Part shown: positions 35,606-47,700 of the stretch, piece by piece
Position numbering within the stretch: the stretch's first letter is position 1
How the letters are laid out: each line of letters starts with the position of its first letter
Origin: Holothuria scabra
Lineage: Eukaryota; Echinodermata; Holothuroidea; Aspidochirotida; Holothuriidae
DNA: 64,000 bases
Direction: 5' to 3'
NCBI GenBank assembly: GCA_037179385.1
Contig: CM074179.1
Span: 66,855,806-66,919,805 of the forward strand
Position numbers and translations under genes: made by a program
The notes under the pieces: generated by a model
The model's database searches: none
What the model was told of the DNA's origin: nothing
The model's input: the letters and a program-made list of their open reading frames with translations, nothing else

Positions 35606-35743
35606 TTAGAACTCAATTATTATAGAATCTTCATACAAGGCTATTACAAATATGAAAGCTGCACCAGCGAAAAACATTAAATTCTGTATCATGAATGTAA
35701 CGATGGGATCTCTGACGTTCTTGATATGTGTTATCTGTGGCAT
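35606..35743 (-). CDS. ZIP terminal exon: TM8 and stop
   Basis: 45 codons plus TAA. The acceptor is [23 protein letters not shown] leads to [20 protein letters not shown], then EDSIIIEF and the stop. The VRDP and ALYED patterns match ZIP C-termini. No AATAAA was found within a few hundred bases downstream. Confidence 0.93.
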   Translation of the reverse strand: MPQITHIKNVRDPIVTFMIQNLMFFAGAAFIFVIALYEDSIIIEF

Positions 35744-38700
35744 CTGTGTAAAACAAGGAAAGAAAACAAATGACGTCATTGATGAACATACTAAAACGTA
35801 TCCTGTGAATGCGTACTTTTCGTTATATGCAACAGGTATTTCTTCATTATGTCACACAGTTAGGAGTAATCAACCGTTGTGTCGGAGGGTATGTCCTGAT
35901 AACTCTGTGATGTGGCCAAAAAATCCCCGCCTAAAAAGCTCATCTGGTGTCACGTGAGACTATGTTTTATGTTGCTATTGATGAATTCTTTTCTTCAAGT
36001 TTTTACCAGTTGATTTATGGTAAGCCAAAATCATGACAAACATTGTAAAGTTTGTAACACGAATTGGTATGAATTAGCACAGGATAATCTACTAAGCCAA
36101 CCCCTTAAAAGCTTTATTCATCTCATCAAACAACCGATCGATCGATCACTCGATCATGTTTTGTTGGGTGAGATCGATACACTAGAAGAATACCTGCAGT
36201 AGAAATTTAACACTTGTACACGTGTACGTCTCAAATTGATTAGCTACATAAATGGCAAATTTTTCTGTGGGAAGCCAAAAAGGTAGTCAAATCAACATAA
36301 CCTTCTGCCATTTGACCTGTCAACGACCTTTAGGTAAGGAGCCTACCCAAAGATATTACGGGCATAGATACCAAACTTAAAATGGAGCGATGAATCCTCA
36401 TGATGGAGGCCGATACGAAGGGACGGAACTGCTGATGAATAATCAGTCGTTTTGGAAGGAAGCAGGTGAATTGATATCTTTTGGTAGTGTATACACATGT
36501 AATTCAAACATCTCAAATCTTACAGACACAATTTTTCAATACTTTCACTTACATGGAACAGTTTTATGTGTTTCGAGGCTTTCTACTTTAGAAAAATAAA
36601 CTTGAACAAGAACGCACAACGACAGCTTGAAGTTCATGGATTTACTGATTGGTCAGTTTCTTTGGTACCTTTACAGGCGCACATCCACACACGCGTTTAC
36701 ATTATAATTACGCGCTAAAAACAACAAATCAACTGCGTTCGTTGTCCAAGTGGGATTGGTTTCAGTGCCTTGAATGCACAATACTGAAGTCCTAAAAATT
36801 ATGAAGACTTGTAAGATAAGAAATAAGGAGAAACTTTAAATTGTTGCTTCAAAATAATTTTAAGGCGATTGCCCTTTTCATTTTTAGGTGAAAAACATTC
36901 ATTTGCTCTTGATCTGAAGGTACGATATTGACGGCGCTCTTCAAAATCGTTTAAGGTAGCGGACCACTAACTCCAATACTCATGTCCGGGAAAATGTTTA
37001 CTGACAGACAAAGCGCCATAAAAAAGTTATGGAATGTTGTTTCTGACTGTGTTACTTACAAAATATGATCATTTTTGCATTTGGATTTTGTAGACAATGA
37101 GTTGAAATACATACTGTGCAAAATTCAAGGCAACCTGACCAATTTTAGTGCCATTTTTTTTTATTGTATTACTCCGCTCTGTGAAATGTCATTTTTGAGT
37201 AGCTATTATGGAGGGAAACACATCCCTATCTTGCAAGGCTCTCTAGCTCAAAATTTCAACGGTCATGGTATGGAAATTTGAAAGTGCATGAAAGCCGAGA
37301 TTGTGGGCTTCGATCGGAGGGGTAGCATGTCCTGGTTGAAAACTTCTACTGGGAGCTAGGGGGCACGGAAGTAGCCTAATTTAGTGTGTAAGTCAATGGG
37401 ACTTATAATTAGTGGCCCGCTACCTTAAAGATAAGTTAAAGGGGTCATTCTGCAAGAAAGACCATTGCATTGTTTCAATGATGTGAGTATGTGCTAACAG
37501 ACCGAACACATTAAATCCATTGACAAGCCACAATTATGTGGGTAAAAATATTACGAAGTAGGATAATTCTTGATTGCCTTACCATATCAGCGAGAGCGAC
37601 GTAAAGAAACATTCCCGCAGTGATGGCAAATATCCACTGTGTTGCGACGTCAGTAGATGCGATAATTATACCGAGGTAGAGTCCGATGAAGGATGTCAAT
37701 GCAGACAGAAAATTAAGTATGAGAGCCCACTTGAGTTTAATACCACTCTTTAGAAGAATGGCGAGATCCCCTGCAAATCAAAGCAAATTTACAAGAAGAC
37801 TATTTGAGGGCGCTCTTTGTCCTGAATTTGCAGAGCCGTTAGTACGGCTCTGTGAAATTGGCCTCGACGTCTATATATAGTTAATCTAGCTAAGTCAATG
37901 AAGGAATATAAATGTAAATATTGAATGCAGATCCCAATTTGAGGATTTAAGTTTTTAAAATAGAGACCAAAAAGTAATTCCTGATAAAAATGATCTATAA
38001 GCCTTTTGAAGTATCACAGGTAACCGCCCCTCCCCCTTCAAAATTTCCACAAAATGGTTTCAGATTTCGTTTTAAACAATAGTGAGGGAAGAATAAATCT
38101 CCGAGTTATACACCTTTACAAATATAACACACCACGTTAATAACAACATTAGTTCGTGATTTCCTTGGTCAAGGTCAGCCATGTCATCTAAGCCACTCAT
38201 TAACATCTTCCATACCAATCCTGTATTTCCCACATAGTACGAAAGACAAACTGAACCATTATCCTCTCTCATCTTTCCGATTCATGTGCGTTTATTTTAA
38301 TTGGAAGAAGTTATGAAGTAGGGAGGATACTTCATGCGAAATTTAGGCATGGGGGAAAATTAAGGTAACTCGAGGGAAATTTCCCTTTCTTCTGCTCGAA
38401 AATACAGTTAACAGAATTTTGTGAAATTTTCATCCATTCCTGAGAAATTGAAACTTCACAGGCGAAGGCGTACCCTCTCACCTTTGGCAAGATCTGTTCT
38501 CGTGTTCGTTGGGTCTGTCAAACATTTTTTTTTTGTAATGACGCTCCTCTCTGTCTGCAGGAAACTGGCGCAATTTCAAAAACTCTCACATATACCTCAT
38601 TTATCAAATGCATTTGACCCAACATTTGGTGAGCTTTGAAACATTCTGTCAATTATACACGAATCCGGACAGCAAGTGATGGTCTGATTTCAGTCGGTCA

Positions 38701-41700
38701 TAACTGGGGTCCGTCACCTTTAAATCTTTCGATTTCCTTGCTTACCTCTATCATGGATGGTTGTACACTAATTTGTATCTTAAATTCTCCAATTTCACTA
38801 ATTATGGGGATTTGAAATTCATGTAAACAACAAAAAAAAAGGCGATTTTAGGCTGATGGGCCGCACTAATGGCGGCCTACAGTCACTAAAAACAAGCGCT
38901 AATCGGATTCGTCTATAGGGCGAACATAATCCACATGTGACTCGGGAGGTCAGATGTGTCAGTGCATCCCAATTGATAGGTACATGACGACACTGTATCC
39001 TTTCCTTTACTTTAGAACGAGCTTCTGTTCCGTTCTCGGTTTTCTGTAGCAGGCCCACTAATTTTATGAATAATGTCGAGAATTTGCATTAATTAGGCTT
39101 GCATGTAAAAAAATGTTTTAATTTTTTAGTGCTTTAGGTTATATATCAACATAATCATTTTCTGAAAGAACACAATTGTCTTTCGATTTTGACACCAATG
39201 ATAAAGATAAGATTGTAGCAATTCCACCGTGAAATTGCATCGAGAACGAACTTGGAACGCATATGTCATAATGACACTTTAAAGTGTACCTCAAGTCAAA
39301 AAATTCAAAAATATATAATTAAGACTATGCAAAATGAATTCTAACAGTCCAAGTCACATCTTCATAGGACATTCCTGAGCTGAGATATAAAATTTATTCT
39401 CTTAAAACAAATTGGCCCGTTGCACAATAATTTGTGACTCTCTTGTTGTACAACTCACAGAACCTGCTTTGTTTTCCTTTAAAAATTAAAAATGTTTTTA
39501 TGACCTTGAACACTTCCTGTTTGCTTGCACAACATGTTGCAAAGAGAGGGTTTAATTAATTACATCACCCCATTAGAGTAAGAGTGTTATCAAACGTTGG
39601 TACAAGGTGCAGTAACGTTCGGAAAAACAAAGAAATACAAAGATTGTAATTTGAGTAGTACAAGAATGACATCACAAATTATTGCGCAATATACCATTTT
39701 AAGTTGAGTGAATAAACTTCAACATTTTATATCTCAGCTCAGGAATGTTCTATGAAGATGGGAGTTGGACTGTTAGAATTCTTTTTTCATGCTCTTTAAA
39801 ATATATTTTTTTATTTTCTTGACTTGAGGTATACTTTAAGTGAATGTCTGTCTGACCGACCGAAAACTGAAGTAATGACTGCTAAATCTAGTATTTACCT
39901 AATTCATGTGGTACTTCATGGCAGAATACGGCAATAGATGTCGAAACACCAGATCCTAGACTCAGAGAGAAGGCAGCACCGATAGCCAACCCATCAGCAA
40001 AGTTGTGGAGACCATCACCAATTAAAATCATCATTGGGATTGGACCGTACCCTAAAAATTAGAGATGATGGATTATGAAATCTAAAAGAACTTTACACCC
40101 TAAAATCAAAAGAGTGAACTTAGTCACTCTTTGATAGAGTGAAAAGTGGAAATTCACTCCATTAAAGTGATAATTCACTCCAAGAGGAGTGAAGTTCACT
40201 CCAAAAAGAGTGAAATTTACTAGAGGAAGAGGGAAAATTCAAACGAGTGCCTGCAATGATCACTCTTTTTTTAAGAGCGATCACTGTGGGCACTCCATCA
40301 AGAGTGAAACTTCGCTCGTTTTAAGGTAATTTCACTCTTTTAGGAGTGAATTTCAATCTTCTTGGAGTGAAATATTACTCTGGAGCAAATTCACACTTTT
40401 CACTCTATCAAAGAGTGACTAAGTTCACTCTTTTGATTTTAGAGTGTACTTCAGGAAGTCATGCGTCATGCTTTGAAAAGTAGAGGTCCCTTTCAGGACT
40501 TAGTTTAACTAAGCACCAAATCAGAGCAGAGCTCGACATGTAGTGACATATTTTTTTTTTTATCTCTGATAAACAGGAAATTCAGTTAACACTAATCTGG
40601 ATAGGTATAGTTTACCGTATTTGTGTCACATGACACAAATACTAAATCATGATATTTAGGGTGAGTGTCTAAGGGTTACGTGCCATATATGACGTAATGT
40701 TCACGTCCTGGAGAGATGCCTATGAAAGAGAGTTTGAAGTGATATTTTAAGACATTTGTGGGATCCGAAGGTTGTTTCAAAATAACCCGGTAACCATTTT
40801 AACCAGGGCTTGCAGTTATAATTTCGCTCTTATTTCATCCAGAAGGTAGTTATAAAAAGCGTGGATAGACCCGTATATCTTTAGAGAATGTATACACGTC
40901 CCATGAAACTTACTGGTTAATATGTTTCCTTTGGGGTGTGGGAAATCAACAGAAGATGCGTCCGTGTGTGCTGTCTGAAATAACGATAAGAAAAATTATT
41001 TATCTAACGATGCCACAACAGAACTCCTGCATGAAAAACTTGTATACATAACTTGACCTTTATTTTAACTATAAGGTATGTTTGTAAATGTATTGAAATG
41101 CTAGCATTGCAGAAGATGCACGTTAAAATATACTTAGACGCTTTGCAGTATATGAAATGGGATTTAGCTCCCCTTAATTTCACTTATTAAAATAATATTC
41201 TACTTTTTGTGCATGTTTGGGGAAGATATCAGCGATTTTCTGCAGAAAGAAAGTTTTTCTGGGAAAAAAGTTTAGCCCCTATACAAATTGTCGAAGGGGC
41301 TGGAGGCAATATTGCTCCAAATGCTAAGATACTGTGTATTCTTGCCACGCTGTTTGAATATGGCATTTGTTAGCTACTATACATACCGTTACCATTTTCA
41401 ATGTTGTTGCATGTTTTCGTTAAAACTTTTGGTTGTGAATCTATGGGCGGCCAAAAGGGCAAAAAAGACAAAGTGCAAAATATTCATTTCAATTTCAAAA
41501 ATAAAGTTTAAAGGTAAAAAAATATTCTAAGTGAGAAATTTAAAAATAAAGTATGCAATGATTACATTTTAAAAAACGAGCAATATTTATTACGTCCCCA
41601 AAACAAATTAAAAAACACTAAAAGTAGTTATAATTAATCTTAAAATTAACACATTACCGTTTGATCCAAATGAAATATCAAAGCCCCCAATAAATAAAAA

Positions 41701-44700
41701 CTGGAAAACAAATAAAAAGAAATAAAATAAAAACGCAAATAGAGACGCAATTTTGTGTTTTTGTTTCATATTGTGTTTTCATTTTATTTCCAGTTATCTT
41801 TTTTTTTAATTCATTTGGGTTCCTTAATAGTTATTTGAAATCGTCTTTTTTTGCCCTTTTGGCGCACCATAGGTGGCCAAAAGGGCAAAAAAGACAATTT
41901 GCGAAAAAGACAAACTGCGAAAAAGACGATTCGTGAAAAATAATGAGGGCGTCCTGAGATTGATGGATTCAGAGCACCTAAATATGCTTGGAAATCGCAT
42001 TAGATATCCAAACCCGCACAACCAGTTAAAGCCAGCGCGAAGACTTAAAAACTGAATGCCCTCAGATGCTATTTGGAACAAAAAGCGAGAATTGCTAGGT
42101 TAGTTTTCTTCTAAAAATTTTGTTTTCCTGGGCAATAATTGCTGTTTGTTCCATCATTTTTGAAAAGTGAGGGTGCTTTTTGAAGATGTTCCCCTTCAAA
42201 AAAGTGAGGGGGCGTCCCACGCCCCTCCCGCCAAGGACATTCAAGGGCATTCACTTTTTAAAACAATTTCCAAAAGAGAGGGGGAGACCGCTTATACTTT
42301 TCTCCGTCCCTTTAAACCCCTCCCTTATGCCAACGATCACAATACTTATCCCCCCCCCCCCCCTTTGCGACGAAAATTCTGACGACACCGTTTCCCCTTC
42401 CACCACAAATGGTGAAAAAGTCCCCCACACTTTCATGTGATTCCCTTCCCCACCTCTTAACTGGTTGCTTTGCGGGCCGAGAGAAAACGTTATCACTCCA
42501 TGGAGGTTTTAATAGCAAATAACACCTCCCTGATCGACTCAAACTGCCCACTGATGTGCCTACTGCCTTGCTACATGCTCCTCAACAAAGGGAGTGTATG
42601 GCTGCAAGCAAGTCTTCGCTCTGGCTTTAACTGGTTGTGCGGGTTTGGATATCTAATGCGATTTCCAAGCATATTTCCAAGCATATTTCCAAGCATATTT
42701 AGGTGCTCTGAATCCGTCAATCTCAGGACGCCCTCATTATTTTTCACGAATCGTCTTTTTCGCAGTTTGTCTTTTTCACCGTTTGTCTTTTTCGCAAATT
42801 GTCTTTTTTGCCCTTTTGGCCACCTATGGTGCGCCAAAAGGGCAAAAAAAGACGATTTCAAATAACTATTAAGGAACCCAAATGAATTAAAAAAAAAGAT
42901 AACTGGAAATAAAATGAAAACAAAGGATAAAACAAAAACACAAAATTGCGTCTCTATTTGCGTTTTTATTTTATTTCTTTTTATTTGTTTTCCAGTTTTT
43001 ATTTATTGGGGGGCTTTGATATTTCATTTGGATAAAACGGTAATGTGTTAGCTTTAAGATTAATTATAACTACTTTTAGTGTTTTTTAATTTGTTTTGGG
43101 GACGTAATAAATATTGCTCGTTTTTTAAAACGTAATCATTGCTTATTTTATTTTTAAATTTCTCACTTAGAATATTTTTTTACCTTTATACTTTATTTTT
43201 GAAATTGAAATGAATATTTTGCACTTTGTCTTTTTTGCCCTTTTGGCCGCCCATATGAATCCGGCCCCTGGTTCAAACGCAAATTAAGATCATTTTATTT
43301 TTTCAAATAGTCTTTAGTATGGGCGGCCAAAAGGGCAAAAAAGACAAATGGCAAAATATTCATTTTAATTTCAAAAATAAAGTTTAAAGGTAAACAAATA
43401 TTCTAATTGAGAAATTTAAAAATAAAATGAGCAATGATTACAGTTTAAAAAACGAGCAACATGTATTACGTCCCAAATACAAATTAAAAAAAAAACACTA
43501 AAGTAGTTAAAATTAATCTTAAAATTAGCACATTACGGTTTGATCCAAATGAAATATCAAAGCCCCAATAAATAAAAAATGGAAAACAAAAATAAATAAA
43601 ATAAAAACACAAATAGGAACGCAATTTTGTGTATTTGTTTTATCTTGTGTTTTCATTTTATTTCCCGTCATCTTTTCTTTTTTTTTAATTTATTTGGGTT
43701 CCTTAATAGTTATTTGAAATCGTCTTTTTTGCCCTTTTGGCGCACTATAGGTGGCCAAAAGGGCAAAAAAAGACAACTTGCGAAAAAGACAAACTGCGAA
43801 AAAGACCATTCGTGAAAAATAATGAGGGCGTTCTGAGATTGATGGATTCAGAGCATCTATCTCTATAAATATGCTTGGGAAGCGCATTAGATATCCAAAC
43901 CCGCACAACCAGTTAAAACCAGAGCGAAGACTTGCTTGCAGCCATACACTCCCATTGTTGAGGAGCATGTAGTAGCAAGACATTACGCACTTTAGTGGGC
44001 AGTGCGAATCGATCAGGGAGGTATTATTAGCTAACAACACCTTCGTGGTGTGATAACGTTTTCTGTGGGTCACCAAACAATCAGTTAAGAGGTTGGGGAA
44101 GGGATTAATATGAAGATGTGGGGGACTTTTCAACCATTTGTGGTGGAAGTGGAAACGACGTCGTCAGAATTTTCTTCACGGAGAGGGGTGGGGGTGGGAT
44201 TAGTCTTGTGGTGATCGTTGTCATGAGGGAGGGGTCTAAGGGGAGGGAGATAAGCCTAAGGGGCCTTCCCCTCTCTTTGGGAAACTGTTTTAAAAACTGG
44301 AAGTCCTCAGATGCTATTTGGAACAAATAGTGAGAATTGCTAGGTTAGTTTTCTTCTAAAAATTTCGTGTTCCATCATTTTTGAAAAGTGAGGGTGCTTT
44401 TTGAAGATGTCCCCCTTACAAAAAAAAATGAGGGCCGTCCCAAGCCCCATCTGCCAAGGATCCACGCCCAAGAATTAGCCCGCTTTGGATGGGTAGTTTG
44501 TCATGCATAAACTGGCGGGCTGAGTATTAATGTTCCTCTAAAGTCTCATGGTGCTCAAATGGACTGGAATGGGATAGTTCAGGGTCCTACGTGGCGACTA
44601 CCCCATTAGCGGCCAGATTTAACCCTATATGGACCTTATGGGTATATGTGCTGGCCCGGACAAAATGAGCCCCTTGCAAATTTTGGTTGAAAGTTCATGT

Positions 44701-47700
44701 CATGGCCCCATACGATGGCGCATGTTTGGTCCCTAGGGATCCCGTATTGGAATGTTACCATGGTGACATAACGTTCCCACTTTATTGGCCTCAAAGGGTC
44801 TAGTGTAGTCTATCACAGGTGTGGAACTCCAAAGGAAGGAGCTCTGGTCCCTAAACCTTGACTTAGAGCATGGGGCATCCCAAGTGAGACCATTCAACAT
44901 ACTGCATGCCCCCTTGTGAGAAATGCTGCCTACGCTACTTACTGCCCTTTCTATTCCCGCAACCTATCGCTATTTCTAGGGCACAAGTTGGTCCGTTAAC
45001 AGGCTATCAGCTGGACCCTCATGGTTGCATGCCAAAGGCAACACTTCTGTTCGCATTGAGCACACCAGCTCAAAACACTGGCTAACATGCTACGCGAACA
45101 TCTGGCCTGTTGGGAAAAGGTCAGACAAAGGTCCTCAACTCGATTGGAAGCTGGCACTTGTCAATGTTTAGGGACCGGAGCTCCTTCCTTTGGAGTTCCA
45201 CACCTGTGATGTGACCCCTTTTACTTATCCGTCCCTTTAGACCCCTCCCTAATGCCAACGATCACAAAACTTACCACCCCCCCTCCGCGACGAAAATTCT
45301 GACGACGCCGTTTAACTTTCCACCACAAATGGTGAAAAAATCCCCCACACTTTCATATGATTCCCTTCCCAAACCTCTTAACTGATTGAGTTGCGGGCCG
45401 CGAGAGAACGTTATCACTCCATGGAGGTTTTAATAGCAAATAACACCCCTGATCGACTCAGACTGCCCAATGATGTGCAAACTGCCTTGCTACATGCTCC
45501 TCAACAATGGGAGTGTATGGCTTCAAGCAAGTCTTCGCGCTGGCTTTAACTGGTTGTGCGGGTTTGGATATCTAATGCCCTTCCCAAGCATATTTATAGA
45601 GATAGGTGCTCTGAATCCATCAATCTCAGGACGCCCTCATTATTTTTCACGAATGGTCTTTTTCGCAAGTTGTCTTTTTTGCCCTTCTGGCCACCTATAG
45701 CGCGCCAAAAGGGCAAAAAAGACGATTTCGAATAACTATTAAGGAACCCAAATAAATTTAAAAAAAAAAAAAGATAACGGGAAATTAAATGAAAACACAA
45801 GATAAAACAAAAACACAAAACTGCGTTTCTATTCGCGTTTTATTTTATTCCTTTTTATTTGTTTTTCATTTTTTATTTATTGGGGGCTTTGATATTTCAT
45901 TTGGATCAAACGGTAATGTGTTCATTTTAAGATTAATTATAACTACTTTTAGTGTTTTTTAATTTGTTTTGGGGACGAAATACGTATTGCTCGCTTTTGA
46001 AATGTAATCACTGCTTATTTTGTTTTCTTAATTCCTCACTTAGAATATTTTTTACTTTTGAAATTAATTTTTGAAATTAAAATGAATATTTTGCTATTTG
46101 TCTTTTTTGCCCTTTTGGCCGCCCATACTTTTGTGCTTAGTAAAGGCATAGAGGGCTGTATTTGTTATGTTCCTTAATTTTTTGTTTACCGTGTGGAAAT
46201 TGGAATGATCGGTCACGGTGGGGTACACTTCAATTCAAGATTTTAGACTTGTCTAGACTGGTGATATTGGTGGCAACATTTCGTGCATGTATAGGAGTTT
46301 TAACATTATCGAAACTTTATGTAGGTATAAATATGCATTCACAAACGGTGTTTGAACAAACTCTACAGATATTGGGGTCAAGCCATTCTTTTACATCAGG
46401 GACTCCCCAATGTTTTTTCTAGGTTACATACTAAATATGGCTTAAAGCCTTCTTACGACTTTTAGTCTGCTGGTTTAGACACTAATTAGATATATGCTTA
46501 GAATTTGATATACGTATGTAAACTACGTTTTTTTTACTGATTTAGTTAACACTGTTGTCGTTTCTCGGCTTTTGGGATAAGATCACGTATAGTATCTGTA
46601 CGTTCTTTTCATTCAGTCTAGAATGGCAGGCCCTTAGCCAGCTCATTTGGAGGGGTGGGTCTTTTTTCCAAGATGTGGACCTTTTTCCCAATACGGAGGC
46701 GGCTGGCGCGTGCCGTAATCATGCAGTTGCTAGGGGCATGCTTCCCCGGAAAAGTTTGAAATCTGCAAATCTCCTGCAATCTGGAGCATTTTAGAGGACT
46801 TTTGAACACAACAGAAGTCCTTTTACCCCAGGAATTCCACACAGTACACCACTTTTTGAGAAAAAAAATCATACATGTAATTTGGTATATGTCAAGATAA
46901 AAAATATTTCATACAGACCCTTCAAACACAGGGCTGGAAAAATGGACCTCCCTCAAGTTGGGGTGGGTCGTTCGAACGCTCCGACCCCGCCCCCCCCCCC
47001 CGGCTACGGGCCTGAATGGAGCCATACATAAACTGAAGACCAACGATGTTAATCGCCTAAGGACGGTGACGTTGATCAGTTGAGTGTTGCATTTGATGGA
47101 CGTAGCTTCCTTGGGAAGCAGAACGCCTTCGGGAGAATGTTTGGTTTCGCCGAACGTCTCTTCGCCAGAGAGTCAGGAGGACTTGAGAAAACTGCAGGAA
47201 AACAAGGCCAGGCACAACACTATGTGCCGAGCTGTTTGTCTATACCACATTGTGTCCCACAATTCCACGCGGCAACGAATTACTGAACTCACTTATTCTG
47301 TGAATCAGTGAAGAATGATGGATGCATGCGCGAGAATTAAAAACAAAACCAAACAAACAAACAAAATCTGAAATGGAGCGCGCTGTGTTCCTCTCACGCC
47401 GCATACGACCGAAAACTTCCAAACCTAACATTTATTGAGACAAATTTTGAAGATTAAGGAGTTAAGTTAACATTAAACAGTTAAGTGATCCCCTGAAACT
47501 AATTAACTATTCCTTTGATAAAACCATTTGAAAAAAAAAAACCCAACTATCATGAATTTAAAAAACCTTACCGCTATGTGGGAGCCCTTGATAGTTGATC
47601 AATTGTTCAAAGCAGCGGCTGAGAGAACAAAAGTTAGCTTTTGGTGTTATACATTTAAAGGCACTGTAGCAAGCGATCCGTTCAAACTCATTTTAGCCCT

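Noticed and set aside
38072..38272. Minus-strand ORF as an extra ZIP exon
   Set aside because: Neighbouring ZIP exons already join in phase without it and its sequence does not match the family.
41873..42861. Repeated ORFs with KKDD/LFFANRLF-like text on both strands in elements A and B
   Set aside because: They arise from long inverted arms read in both directions and have no recognised domain or consistent start.
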